Assembly (NCBI RefSeq): GCF_003349955.1
Contig: NZ_QLKQ01000034.1
Location: 1 to 64,000, forward strand
Origin: Azospirillum brasilense
Lineage (GTDB): Bacteria; Pseudomonadota; Alphaproteobacteria; Azospirillales; Azospirillaceae
Length of the DNA: 64,000 nucleotides
Direction: 5' to 3'
Made by a program: the position numbers and the translations under genes. Below the pieces are notes generated by a model. The model did not search any database. It saw only the letters and a list, made by a program, of their open reading frames with translations, and had not been told where the DNA came from. Shown here in pieces: positions 31,413-40,108 of this stretch; the first letter of the stretch is position 1, and each line of letters begins with the position of its first letter.

Positions 31413-33938
31413 ATGACATCAGTGAAGTGTGAAGCGACGGGTGTGACGAACGGACGCCGGGACCGCGTCCAGGATGGCCGGTTGGAGCGCGTGGTCCCGA
31501 AGCGGCTTTTGGGACGGCTCCTGGCGACGACGATGCTGATCGTGCCGGGCCTTCTGCTGTCCGGCGCCTCCGCGGCCCTGGCGCAGTCGGCCCAGGGTGC
31601 GGGCCAGGAGTCGATCCAGGCCGGCCCGGTGACCTTCGCCATCGCGCCGCAGTCGGTGGACGGGGCGCTTGCCGCCTTCTCCACCGCCACGCGCATCCAG
31701 GTGCTGAGCCCCGGCGCCGTGACCCAGGGCGTCAACTCTCCCGGCGTCAGCGGATCGATGACCGCGCGCGAGGGGCTGAACCGCCTGTTGTCCGGCACCG
31801 GGCTGGCCGCCCGCTTCCTCAACGCCGAGACCGTGACGGTCGAGCGTGTGGCCGCCGGCGACGCCGTCCTGCTCGATCCGGTGCAGGTCGAAGGAAGCCG
31901 GGGCGCCACCGGCCCCGGCGCCCTGCCCCCGGCCTATGCCGGCGGTCAGGTGGCGCGCGGCGGGCGCATCGGCGCGCTGGGCAACCAGGACGCCATGGAC
32001 GTTCCCTTCTCCATCACCAGCTACACCGCCGAAACCATCCGCAACCAGCAGGCGGACACCATCGCCGACGTTCTGGCCAACGACCCGGCGGTGCGCAGCA
32101 GCCTTGGCTACGGCAACTTCGCCGAGAGCTTCGTCATCCGCGGCTTCCAGCTGGCGGGGGAGGACCTGTCGGTCGACGGCCTGTACGGCACCGCCCCGCG
32201 CCAAATCGTCGCCACCAACATGTTCGAACGGGTGGAGGTGCTGAAGGGCGCCAACGCCTTCCTGAATGGTGCGGCCCCCAGCGGGTCCGGCATCGGCGGC
32301 GGCGTGAATCTCGTGCCCAAGCGGGCGGAGGACGACCCGCTGACCCGGCTGACCGCCAGCTACGCCATGGACAGCCGGCTCGGCCTGGCCGCCGATGTCG
32401 GCCGCCGGTTCGGCGACGCCAAGCAATTCGGCGTGCGCGCCAACGCCGCGGTCCGCGGCGGCGACACCGCCATCGACGGCGAGGAGCGGCGGCTGACGCT
32501 CGGCTCCCTGGCTCTGGATTACCGCGGCGAGCGCGCCCGCGTGACGCTCGACGTCGGCACCCAGACCCAGCGGGTGGAGCGGGGGCGTCCGGTGGTCTAT
32601 GTCGGCACTTTCGTCCCGGCGGTGCCGTCGGCCTCGCAGAATTACGCGCAGCCGTGGAGCTATTCGCGGATGCGCGACACCTTCGGCCAGATCCGCGCCG
32701 AATACGACCTCCTGCCCAACCTGACCGCCTACGGCGCCTTCGGCCTGCGCAGCATGCGCGAGGACGGCGACTATGCTTCCCCCACCATCACGCGGCCCGA
32801 CGGCACCGGCACGGTCCGGCGCCTGACCGTCCCGCGCGAGGACGACACCGTCACCGGCCAGGGCGGCGTCCGGGCCGACCTGCAGACCGGCCCGTTCCGG
32901 CACCAGCTGAACGCCGGCGCCTCCGCGCTGCGGACGACCAACAACAACGGCTTCGAGTTCGGCGCAACCTCCGCCATCAACCTCTACACCATGGTCGGAC
33001 TGCCGCGCCCGGCGACGACCTCGGCCAGCGGCATGGTCGGCGATCCGCCGAAGGTCAGCGAGTCGGTGCTGCGCAGCGTCTACGCGTCGGACACCGTGTC
33101 GATCCTGAACGACCGGGTGATGGTCACCGCCGGCCTGCGCCAGCAGAACATCCAGGTGCGCGGCTACAACCGGGCCAATGGCGCCCGCACCTCCGATTAC
33201 GACCAGTCGGCGCTGACTCCGGTGGTCGGGCTGGTGGTGAAGCCGGTCGAGACGCTGTCGCTCTACGCCAACCGGATCGAGGGGCTGGCGCAAGGGCCGA
33301 CCGCCCCGTCCACGGCGGTCAACTCCGGCGAGATCTTCGAGCCCTACCGGTCGGTCCAGTACGAGGTCGGCGGCAAGCTGGACTTCGGCAGCTTCGGCGG
33401 CGCGCTGTCGCTGTTCCAGACCACCCAGCCCAGCGGAGTCACCGACCCGTTCACCCGCGTCTACAGCGTGTCCGGCGAACAGCGCAACCGCGGCATCGAA
33501 CTGATGCTGTACGGCGAACCGGTGCAGGGCGTCCGGCTGCTCGGCGGCGCCACCTTCATCGATCCGGAGCTGAGCGACACCGGCAGCGCCGCGACCGAGG
33601 GCAAGGACGCCGTCGGCGTGCCGCGCCACCAGTTCAACGCCAACGTCGAATGGGACCTGCCCTTCCTCCCCGCGTCCTTCCCCACCGTGACGGTGACCGG
33701 GCGGATGATCCACACCGGATCGCAGTATCTCAACACCGCCAACACGCTAAAGATTCCCAGCTGGACCCGCTTCGACGTCGGCGCGCGGATGATCGCCGAC
33801 GTGCAGAACCGTCCGGTCACCATCCGGGCGGCGGTCGAGAACGTGACCGACAAGGCCTATTGGGCGTCGGCCTCCGGCGGCTACCTGAGCCAGGGCGCCC
33901 CGCTGACGGCCAAGCTGTCGGTGTCGGTGGACTTCTAA
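31413..33938 (+). CDS. FecA-type TonB-dependent siderophore receptor with signalling domain
   Basis: 841 residues from ATG 31413 with GAGG six bases upstream; an ATG 75 bases earlier has no site. After a long signal sequence (ending near ALAQ), residues about 60-140 form an STN signalling domain (FAIAPQSVDGALAAFSTATRIQ). The plug follows (DVPFSITSYTAETIRNQQADTI, FVIRGFQL, VEVLKGANAFLNGAAPSG) and then a 22-strand barrel ending in VSVDF. The STN domain plus upstream fecI-fecR means ligand binding induces its own synthesis. The ligand is unknown, probably a ferric siderophore. Between the element and the start is an ACCCTG-N12-CAGGGT dyad (31295-31318) in the presumed promoter. Confidence 0.92.
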   Translation: MTSVKCEATGVTNGRRDRVQDGRLERVVPKRLLGRLLATTMLIVPGLLLSGASAALAQSAQGAGQESIQAGPVTFAIAPQSVDGALAAFSTATRIQVLSPGAVTQGVNSPGVSGSMTAREGLNRLLSGTGLAARFLNAETVTVERVAAGDAVLLDPVQVEGSRGATGPGALPPAYAGGQVARGGRIGALGNQDAMDVPFSITSYTAETIRNQQADTIADVLANDPAVRSSLGYGNFAESFVIRGFQLAGEDLSVDGLYGTAPRQIVATNMFERVEVLKGANAFLNGAAPSGSGIGGGVNLVPKRAEDDPLTRLTASYAMDSRLGLAADVGRRFGDAKQFGVRANAAVRGGDTAIDGEERRLTLGSLALDYRGERARVTLDVGTQTQRVERGRPVVYVGTFVPAVPSASQNYAQPWSYSRMRDTFGQIRAEYDLLPNLTAYGAFGLRSMREDGDYASPTITRPDGTGTVRRLTVPREDDTVTGQGGVRADLQTGPFRHQLNAGASALRTTNNNGFEFGATSAINLYTMVGLPRPATTSASGMVGDPPKVSESVLRSVYASDTVSILNDRVMVTAGLRQQNIQVRGYNRANGARTSDYDQSALTPVVGLVVKPVETLSLYANRIEGLAQGPTAPSTAVNSGEIFEPYRSVQYEVGGKLDFGSFGGALSLFQTTQPSGVTDPFTRVYSVSGEQRNRGIELMLYGEPVQGVRLLGGATFIDPELSDTGSAATEGKDAVGVPRHQFNANVEWDLPFLPASFPTVTVTGRMIHTGSQYLNTANTLKIPSWTRFDVGARMIADVQNRPVTIRAAVENVTDKAYWASASGGYLSQGAPLTAKLSVSVDF

Positions 33939-33985
33939 GTGTTTCCGACCCGGCGAAGTCATGAGGGGGGCATGAGGGGCGCGCG

Positions 33986-35173
33986 ATGACCAACCGAACC
34001 ATCCGGATTTGGACTGTGATCCACAAATGGACCAGCCTGATCTGCACGATCTTCATGCTGCTGCTGTGCCTGACCGGCCTGCCCCTGATCTTCCATGACG
34101 AGATCGAGGCGCTGACGGCGGAGGACACGCTTCCGCCCATGCCGGCCGACACGCCCTTGAAGTCGCTGGACGAGGCGGTGGCGTCGGCGCTGGCGACCTA
34201 CCCCGGCGAGCGTCCGCTGTTCCTCAGCTTCGACGTGGACCGGCCGGTGGTGAACGTCACCACCGGTCCGGGGGCCCGCCCTCCGGTGTCGCAGATGCAC
34301 ATCTCCGCCATCGATCTGCGCACCACGCGGATTTTGGCCGACCTGAACGACGACGGCGGGTTCATGCATGTGATGCTGCGCCTGCACGTGGACCTGTTCG
34401 CCGGGCTGCCCGGCGAGCTGTTCCTCGGTTTCATGGGCTTCCTGCTGTTCCTGGCCACCCTGTCGGGGGTCGTGATCTACGCCCCCTTCATGCGCAAGCT
34501 GTCCTTCGGTACGGTGCGGGCCGGGCGCGGCCGGCGGCTGAAATGGCTCGACCTGCACAACATGCTGGGCATCGTCACGCTGATGTGGGTGGTGGTGGTC
34601 GGGCTGACCGGCGTCATCAACACCCTGTCCGTGCCGCTGGTCGCCTATTGGCGCGCCAACGAGCTGGCCGCGATGATCGCCCCCTACGAGGGCAAGCCGG
34701 TTCCGGAGCGCTTCGCCTCGGTCGACGCGGCGGTCCGCACCGCCATGGAGGCCGCCCCCGGCATGCGGCCGCAATTCGTCGCCTTCCCCGGCGTGCGCTT
34801 TACCAGCAACCACCATTACGCGGTGTGGCTGAAGGGAGCCACGCCGGCCACCAACCGGATCCTCACCCCCGCCCTGATCGACGCCGAGACGGGGGCCTTC
34901 ACCGACATGCGCTCCATGCCCTGGTACATGCTGGCGCTGCGGTTGTCGCAGCCGCTGCATTTCGGCGACTATGGCGGGCTGCCGATGAAGGTTCTGTGGG
35001 CGGTGCTGGATCTGCTGACCATCGTCATCCTCGGCAGCGGCCTGTATTTGTGGATCGCCCGCCGCCGCCTCGTCCAGGCTCGCCGCACCCAGGATCATGC
35101 CCAGGATCATGCCCAGGATCACGTCGCCGCAGAACCCGGCCTGCGCGGCGCCGCCGGAGGGGCCGCGGAATGA
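33986..35173 (+). CDS. PepSY-associated TM protein, putative ferric siderophore reductase
   Basis: 395 residues. The PepSY_TM architecture is visible: first helix IHKWTSLICTIFMLLLCLTGLPLIF, a periplasmic PepSY segment, FMHVMLRLHVDLFAGLPGELFLGFMGFLLFL, LDLHNMLGIVTLMWVVVVGLTG and a final helix near 345-365. Conserved His residues at helix ends are suited to haem binding. Family members are tied to siderophore uptake and proposed to reduce ferric complexes at the inner membrane. The C-terminal tail carries a QDHAQDHAQDH repeat. It starts 48 bases after the receptor and overlaps the next small gene as ATGA. Confidence 0.85.
   Translation: MTNRTIRIWTVIHKWTSLICTIFMLLLCLTGLPLIFHDEIEALTAEDTLPPMPADTPLKSLDEAVASALATYPGERPLFLSFDVDRPVVNVTTGPGARPPVSQMHISAIDLRTTRILADLNDDGGFMHVMLRLHVDLFAGLPGELFLGFMGFLLFLATLSGVVIYAPFMRKLSFGTVRAGRGRRLKWLDLHNMLGIVTLMWVVVVGLTGVINTLSVPLVAYWRANELAAMIAPYEGKPVPERFASVDAAVRTAMEAAPGMRPQFVAFPGVRFTSNHHYAVWLKGATPATNRILTPALIDAETGAFTDMRSMPWYMLALRLSQPLHFGDYGGLPMKVLWAVLDLLTIVILGSGLYLWIARRRLVQARRTQDHAQDHAQDHVAAEPGLRGAAGGAAE
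35090..35125 (+). repeat. Three tandem 12-bp repeats in the PepSY gene tail
   Basis: CAGGATCATGCC twice, then a third copy with two substitutions, encoding QDHA-QDHA-QDHV in the cytoplasmic tail. The encoded Asp/His run could bind a metal ion, but may equally be a neutral slippage product. Confidence 0.7.
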
Positions 35174-35355
35174 CGTCGCGCACTCCCTTCCGGCCTCTGG
35201 CGGTCTTCGGAATTCCCTTGGCGATCGCGCTCGTCACCGCCGTCGGGCTGGTCGCCGCCCTGCTGGATGACGGCGTCGTCGACGCCGTGTCCTGGGTCGC
35301 CTTGTCGGTCCCCGTGCTCACCGCGGCTTGGTCCTGGCGCAAACGCGGGCGCTGA
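35170..35355 (+). CDS. Small membrane protein downstream of PepSY reductase
   Basis: 61 residues from ATG 35170, whose ATGA overlaps the PepSY stop. Two hydrophobic segments (LAVFGIPLAIALVTAVGLVAALL and VSWVALSVPVLTAAWSW) with a basic C-terminus (RKRGR). Short two-helix proteins of this type often follow PepSY genes in siderophore loci. The function is unknown; it is probably an accessory subunit of the reductase. Translational coupling and the hydrophobic pattern are the reasons to accept so short a gene. Confidence 0.7.
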   Translation: MTSRTPFRPLAVFGIPLAIALVTAVGLVAALLDDGVVDAVSWVALSVPVLTAAWSWRKRGR

Positions 35356-35498
35356 TAACCGTTCACGATACACCCACGATAAAACATCGGGTTGACCGGC
35401 GGGCTGGGGCGTCGGCGCCCATGTCGGTCCACGGGGATGCGGCTTCCGCGCCGGGCGATGAACCGCCCCCCGTGGCCGATCGCCGCAGGGTCTTTAGA

Positions 35499-35519
35499 TG
35501 CAAATAGGAATCACTTGCA
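35499..35519 (+). promoter_or_regulatory. Fur-like box before the second PepSY gene set
   Basis: TGCAA and TTGCA arms flank AATC-containing inner sequence in 21 bases. It lies 58 bases before the ATG at 35577 in an AT-richer stretch. It resembles the other two Fur-like boxes in the window less closely than they resemble each other, hence moderate confidence. Confidence 0.5.
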
Positions 35520-35576
35520 AATTCAATTCCTGATTGGCAGAACCTGAGCTTTCTCCACCAAATCGGATGGCGCTCC

Positions 35577-35882
35577 ATGATTGGAAACGCATCGATGGCG
35601 GAAGCCGCCTTTCACGGGCTGGCCTTGGCCGCGACCGTGGTCGGAATCGCCGGGTTCTACCTTTCGGCACCGCGCCAGCAATGGCTGGCCCGCCCGCTGG
35701 CCGGCCGGCGCAGCCGCATGATCGGGACGCTTGCCCTGCTGGAGGGGTGGCTGCTGTGGTCGGTGGTGATGCATCCGGTGACCGCTTTGTTCACCAGCCT
35801 CACCGTCGCGATGCTGCTCCTCACCATCCTGCCCTTCGCCGCCACCGCCCGCGGAGTCATGCTCGCGCGCCGGGAGGGCTGA
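35577..35882 (+). CDS. Small membrane protein, DUF3325-like
   Basis: 101 residues; a second in-frame ATG lies 18 bases in. Three hydrophobic segments: AFHGLALAATVVGIAGFYLS, IGTLALLEGWLLWSVVM and TSLTVAMLLLTILPFAATA. The pattern of a short three-helix protein next to PepSY reductases and a TonB receptor resembles the DUF3325 proteins of siderophore operons, but this is a positional and compositional resemblance, not a firm match. It starts a new unit behind the Fur-like box at 35499-35519 and is followed after three bases by the next gene. Confidence 0.7.
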   Translation: MIGNASMAEAAFHGLALAATVVGIAGFYLSAPRQQWLARPLAGRRSRMIGTLALLEGWLLWSVVMHPVTALFTSLTVAMLLLTILPFAATARGVMLARREG

Positions 35883-35885
35883 GCG

Positions 35886-36203
35886 ATGGCCGACGCCTCC
35901 TCCGCCCGCAACGCGCCGGCGCCGATCCGTCCTGACTGGTGGAGCAAGGGCGTGGCCGGGGTGATCCTGGGATTCGCGCTGGCCATTGCCATGGCGGGGC
36001 TGTTCGCCTGGATCGGCCCCGGCGGGCCGGCGGCGGTGAACAAGCTGCAGTTCGTCATGTGGCTCGTCGTTCCGATCTGGCTGGGGGTGGCCAGCCTCTG
36101 CTTCCTGTTCCGCAGCGGGCGTCAGGCGTGGCTGTGGCTGGGCGGCGCCAACATCCTGGCCCACACGGCGCTGCTCGCCGCGCGCAGTCCACTGCTGCCC
36201 TGA
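35886..36203 (+). CDS. Small membrane protein in iron-uptake operon (DUF3649-like)
   Basis: 105 residues with GGGAGGG eight bases before the ATG. Three hydrophobic segments: GVAGVILGFALAIAMAGLFAWIG, LQFVMWLVVPIWLGVASLCFLF and AWLWLGGANILAHTALLAA. The mid segment with FVMWLVVPIWLG and FRSGRQAWLWLGGAN resembles small proteins annotated in other bacteria as iron-uptake or DUF3649 proteins beside PepSY genes. Exact role unknown. It is tightly spaced with both neighbours, so probably made as a set with the PepSY protein. Confidence 0.7.
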   Translation: MADASSARNAPAPIRPDWWSKGVAGVILGFALAIAMAGLFAWIGPGGPAAVNKLQFVMWLVVPIWLGVASLCFLFRSGRQAWLWLGGANILAHTALLAARSPLLP

Positions 36204-36245
36204 CCCTTCGCCACCCGTCCCGCCCTCACAGCCGCGAGCCGAGCC

Positions 36246-37871
36246 ATGGCCATCCGTACCGACGTCGTGCGCCTCTACCGTCAGCTCCACACCTGGACCG
36301 GCATCCTGACCGGGTTGATCCTGTTCGTCTGCTTCTATGCCGGCGCCCTGACCATGTTCAAGGACCCGCTGGAACGCTGGATCACGCCGCCGGCGGCGGT
36401 GACTCCGGCGACGCTCGACCGGGCGGAGGACCTGGTCGCCGCCACGCGCGCCCTGCGGCCGGAGGTGCGGGACTTCACCCTGGCGGTCGAACCGGCGCTG
36501 GCTGGAGAGGCGCCGCTGCGCCTGACCTGGACGGAGGAGCGCTTCGACCCCGCCCCCTGGGCCGCCACCCTGGCCCCGGACGGGAGCGTGGCGGTCGAGC
36601 AACTCAATCCCTCCGGCATCGGGCTGCTGGTGGACTTCCTGCACCGCACAGTGGGCATTCCGGGCGATCTCGACATCGGCACGACGGTGACAGGAATCGC
36701 CAGCGCGCTCTATGTGGTGGCCCTGGTGTCGGGCGTGATCATCCTGCTGCCGTCGCTGGTCAAGGATTTCCTGATCCTGCGCGTCACCCGCAACGTGAAG
36801 CGGATGTGGCTGGACGTCCACAACGTGCTGGGGCTGATCAGCCTGCCCTTTCACCTCGTCATCGCCCTGTCGGCGGTGGTGTTCGGGCTGCACGACCACA
36901 TCTACGACACGCTGGACCGCGTGGTCTATGGCGGACAGATGCGCGCCGTGGCGGCGGCCAGCAGCCCGTTCCGCACGGTGTCGAAGGACATGGGTTCGGC
37001 GGTCATGCTGCCCCCCAGGGAATTTCTGACGCGCGTCCACAGCCTCGCCCCCGGCTTCCAGCCGGTCAGCCTGGAGTATCACGACGCCGGCACCGGGGCC
37101 GCCACCGTGCGTGTCTGGGGACACGACCCGCGCTATCTGGTGCGGCGGGAGGGCTTCGTCCTGATGGGGGCGGTGGACGGCCGGATCATCGACACCGAAT
37201 ACATGCCGGGCCATCAGAACGGATGGTCGGCCACCGTCTCCGCCTTCTTCGCGCTGCATTTCGGGAGCTTCGGCGGCGGCATCGTGCGCTGGTCCTACTT
37301 CCTGCTCGGGCTGGCCGGGGCGGCGCTGTTCTACACCGGCAACCTGCTGTGGATCGAATCGCGGCGGCGGACGGAGCGTCAGGCGAAGGGGCCGGTCGAG
37401 CAGAGCCGAGCCACCCGCCTGCTGGCCGCCGGGACGGTCGGGGTCTGCCTGGGCTGCGTGGCCGGCCTGTCGCTGACCATCGCCGCCGGAAAATGGCTGA
37501 GCGGGATGGTGCACGACCTGCACGCTTGGCATTGGGGCGTCTATTACGCAACCTTCCTGGGCGCCTGCGCCTGGGCTTTCCTGCGCGGGGCGTCCCGCGC
37601 CGGGGTGGAGCTTCTGTGGGCCAGCGCGGCGGCCACCGCCGCCATTCCCGCAACGTCGCTGCTCGGCCTCGTCACGCCGGGCCTGTGGGTGTCGGATGGG
37701 CTGATCGGGGTCGATCTGGTGGCGTTGGCCGGCGCCCTGACCTTCGCCGCCATGGCCCGCAGCGCGGAGCGACGCGCCCTCGGCGGTCCGCGGGACAGCG
37801 TTTGGGCGGCCGCGGGCGGGCACGCGAAATCGGAGATGGGTCAGCAGCCGCTGCCACTCCCGGCTGAGTGA
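36246..37871 (+). CDS. Second PepSY-associated TM protein, putative ferric siderophore reductase
   Basis: 541 residues, longer than the first PepSY protein. The first helix LYRQLHTWTGILTGLILFVCFYAGAL, then a large periplasmic PepSY region, VDFLHRTVGIPGDLDIGTTVTGIASALYVVALVSG, and RMWLDVHNVLGLISLPFHLVIALSAVVF repeat the family plan with paired His residues. After about residue 385 there are four further helices absent from the shorter paralogue. It is probably an inner-membrane reductase that releases iron from the imported siderophore in the periplasm. It ends 136 bases before the catecholate receptor, with a Fur-like box between. Confidence 0.85.
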   Translation: MAIRTDVVRLYRQLHTWTGILTGLILFVCFYAGALTMFKDPLERWITPPAAVTPATLDRAEDLVAATRALRPEVRDFTLAVEPALAGEAPLRLTWTEERFDPAPWAATLAPDGSVAVEQLNPSGIGLLVDFLHRTVGIPGDLDIGTTVTGIASALYVVALVSGVIILLPSLVKDFLILRVTRNVKRMWLDVHNVLGLISLPFHLVIALSAVVFGLHDHIYDTLDRVVYGGQMRAVAAASSPFRTVSKDMGSAVMLPPREFLTRVHSLAPGFQPVSLEYHDAGTGAATVRVWGHDPRYLVRREGFVLMGAVDGRIIDTEYMPGHQNGWSATVSAFFALHFGSFGGGIVRWSYFLLGLAGAALFYTGNLLWIESRRRTERQAKGPVEQSRATRLLAAGTVGVCLGCVAGLSLTIAAGKWLSGMVHDLHAWHWGVYYATFLGACAWAFLRGASRAGVELLWASAAATAAIPATSLLGLVTPGLWVSDGLIGVDLVALAGALTFAAMARSAERRALGGPRDSVWAAAGGHAKSEMGQQPLPLPAE

Positions 37872-37949
37872 TTGGAAGACCCCGAAAAACAACCGAACCG
37901 AGTCATACCCCTTGCAGACGTAGGGGATATGCACTAACAATCGAACGGC

Positions 37950-37980
37950 GTAATTGAGAATGATTCGCATTAGCAATTAC
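37950..37980 (+). promoter_or_regulatory. Extended Fur-like box before the catecholate receptor gene
   Basis: A 31-base dyad: outer arms GTAATTG and CAATTAC are perfect, with inner AATG and CATT also symmetric. The centre GAGAATGATTCGCATT is a typical Fur-box core. It ends 27 bases before ATG 38008. Control by iron through Fur is the obvious reading. Confidence 0.7.
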
Positions 37981-38007
37981 GGATATGCCTAATCAGGGGA
38001 TATGAGC

Positions 38008-40011
38008 ATGACCATTCGCACATCGGGGGCGTGTGCACAGGCAGGGACGGCGACGGGCCGTCCGGTGGCCGCGGGGAAATCCGCCGCCATGGTGGGGGCG
38101 GCTCTGGCGGCCGCGCTGGCGGGGGGAACGCCGGCGCTGGCCCAGCAGGCCGCCACGGACGGGACGCTCGCCGGGGCCCAGACGTTGGGTCCGGTGACGG
38201 TCACCGCGACCGGCACGCCGGAAAGCACGCTGACCGCTCCCGCCTTCACCACCGTCATCACGTCGGAAGACCTGAAGAAGGAGGGCGTCGCCTCCTCCGG
38301 CCTGCCGGAGATCCTGAGCCGGTCGGTGGGCGTAAACGACCGCACCGACGCCACCGGCCGCGACGAGGTGGTGATCCGCGGCATGGGCGCCAACTATTCG
38401 CTGGTGCTGGTGAACGGGCGCCGGGTGTCCACTTCCGACGCGCTGTGGCGCGGCGGCGACTTCGATTACCACTCGATCCCGATGTCGGCCATCGAGCGGG
38501 TGGAGGTCGTGCGCGGCCCACTGTCGTCGCTCTACGGATCGGACGCCATCGGCGGCGTGGTCAACATCATCACCAAGAAGCCGACCGACACATGGTCGGG
38601 CGAGATCAACGGCGACTACCGCGTCGTCGAGCCGGGCCGCGGCGGCACCCAGTACCGCACCGGCCTGTATGCCGCCGGCCCGATCGTGGACAAGGTCTCG
38701 GCCTCGGTCTCCGCGGAGTACTTCAACCGGCAGGCTTGGTACGACGACTCCCGCTACAACGGCGTCGTTCCGGTCCTTGAAAAGAAGAACCTGGCGAACC
38801 TGCTGACCACGCTGGCTTTCGACGTCACCGAGAACCAGACGCTGGAGGCCAACTACGGCCTGAACCGCGACAATCGGCCCCGCGGCTATTACGACCGCTG
38901 GCTCTCCTCACAGAAGCAGGAGATCGTCCGCAACACCTTCGGCGCCGCCCATCGCGGCAACTGGGGCTGGGGCGACACGCTGCTGGAGGCCAATTACGAA
39001 GACGGCCGCATCGACGACTACAACTCGTCCTTCAACGCGCCGCAGCAGCGGCACCTGAAGGAGAAGAACCTCTTCCTGCACGGCCGCAGCAATTTCCGGC
39101 TCGGCTTCAACCGGCTGACCGCGGGCGCGGAATACCGCAAGCAGACGGTGGAGGACCCCAACACCTTCCTGCAGTCCGGCAAGTCGGAGATCGGGCAGAA
39201 GGCGGTCTATCTCCAGGACCAGATCGGGCTGATCGACGGGCTGACCCTGACGGTCGGCACCCGCTACGACCACCACGAGATCTTCGGCGGCGAATTCACC
39301 AGCCGCGCCAACGTCGTCTACGCGCTGACCGACGCGCTGTCGCTGAAGGCCGGCGTCAGCCAGGGCTACAAGGCGCCGGACGCCTACCAGCTCAGCCGCG
39401 AATACCGGATCGTGAGCTGCGGCGGCCGCTGCTTCCTGTCGGGCAACCCCGATCTCGAACCGGAGACCAGCACCAACTACGAGATCGGCCTGGAAACCCG
39501 CCATGACCGCTGGGACGGCAGCGTCGTGCTGTTCCACAACAAGGTCAAGGACATGATCCAGGCGGTCTACGATCCGGTGGCCGTCGCCCGCAATTGGAGC
39601 AACATCAACAACGTCGACATCTCGGGCGTCGAGGTCAACGGCTCGGTCAGCCTGACTCCGAAGCTGCTGCTGTCGGGCAACTACACCTACCTCTACACCG
39701 AGCAGAGCAACGGTGCGGAGCTGGACTACCGTCCGCGCCACAAGGTCAACGCCTCCCTGACGTGGCAGGCGCTCGACAACATCAGCACGTCGGTGTCGAC
39801 CAGCTACACCGGCCGTCAGCTCCAGGGCACCAGCAAGATGCCCGGCTACACCCTGCTGAACTGGGGCGTCAGCGCCGACGTCACCGACGCGCTGACCGTC
39901 GGGGCCGGCGTCAAGAACATCACCGACGTCATCCTCAGCGAGAAGAACGTCAACTTCACGTCGGTGGAGGTGGGGCGCAACTACTACGTCTCCGCCAACT
40001 ACCGCTTCTGA
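38008..40011 (+). CDS. TonB-dependent catecholate siderophore receptor (FepA/IroN-like)
   Basis: 667 residues from ATG 38008, seven bases after AGGGGA; an ATG six bases earlier is too close to the site. Signal peptide ends at PALA-QQAA. No STN domain. The plug has VVIRGMGANYSLVLVNGRRVS, ERVEVVRGPLSSLYGSDAIGG and VVNIITKK. The barrel includes a Cys pair in SCGGRCFLSGNPDLEPE, found in FepA-type receptors, and ends NYYVSANYRF. Without a signalling domain and with its own Fur-like box, it is the likely port for the siderophore made by the genes downstream. A GC hairpin with T4 follows. Confidence 0.92.
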   Translation: MTIRTSGACAQAGTATGRPVAAGKSAAMVGAALAAALAGGTPALAQQAATDGTLAGAQTLGPVTVTATGTPESTLTAPAFTTVITSEDLKKEGVASSGLPEILSRSVGVNDRTDATGRDEVVIRGMGANYSLVLVNGRRVSTSDALWRGGDFDYHSIPMSAIERVEVVRGPLSSLYGSDAIGGVVNIITKKPTDTWSGEINGDYRVVEPGRGGTQYRTGLYAAGPIVDKVSASVSAEYFNRQAWYDDSRYNGVVPVLEKKNLANLLTTLAFDVTENQTLEANYGLNRDNRPRGYYDRWLSSQKQEIVRNTFGAAHRGNWGWGDTLLEANYEDGRIDDYNSSFNAPQQRHLKEKNLFLHGRSNFRLGFNRLTAGAEYRKQTVEDPNTFLQSGKSEIGQKAVYLQDQIGLIDGLTLTVGTRYDHHEIFGGEFTSRANVVYALTDALSLKAGVSQGYKAPDAYQLSREYRIVSCGGRCFLSGNPDLEPETSTNYEIGLETRHDRWDGSVVLFHNKVKDMIQAVYDPVAVARNWSNINNVDISGVEVNGSVSLTPKLLLSGNYTYLYTEQSNGAELDYRPRHKVNASLTWQALDNISTSVSTSYTGRQLQGTSKMPGYTLLNWGVSADVTDALTVGAGVKNITDVILSEKNVNFTSVEVGRNYYVSANYRF

Positions 40012-40042
40012 TCCGCCGCCCGTCCACGGCTAAGCGCCGGGG

Positions 40043-40060
40043 GCGGGCGCGCCCGCTTTT
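40043..40060 (+). terminator. Probable intrinsic terminator after the receptor gene
   Basis: Hairpin GCGGG-CGCG-CCCGC followed by TTTT, 31 bases after the receptor stop. The stem is short and the T tract only four long, so partial read-through into the exporter gene is likely. Confidence 0.45.
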
Positions 40061-40108
40061 CAAAGACGCCTTCGGCCCCCGGCCGCGGGCGCCGGGAAGG
40101 CCCGCCCC

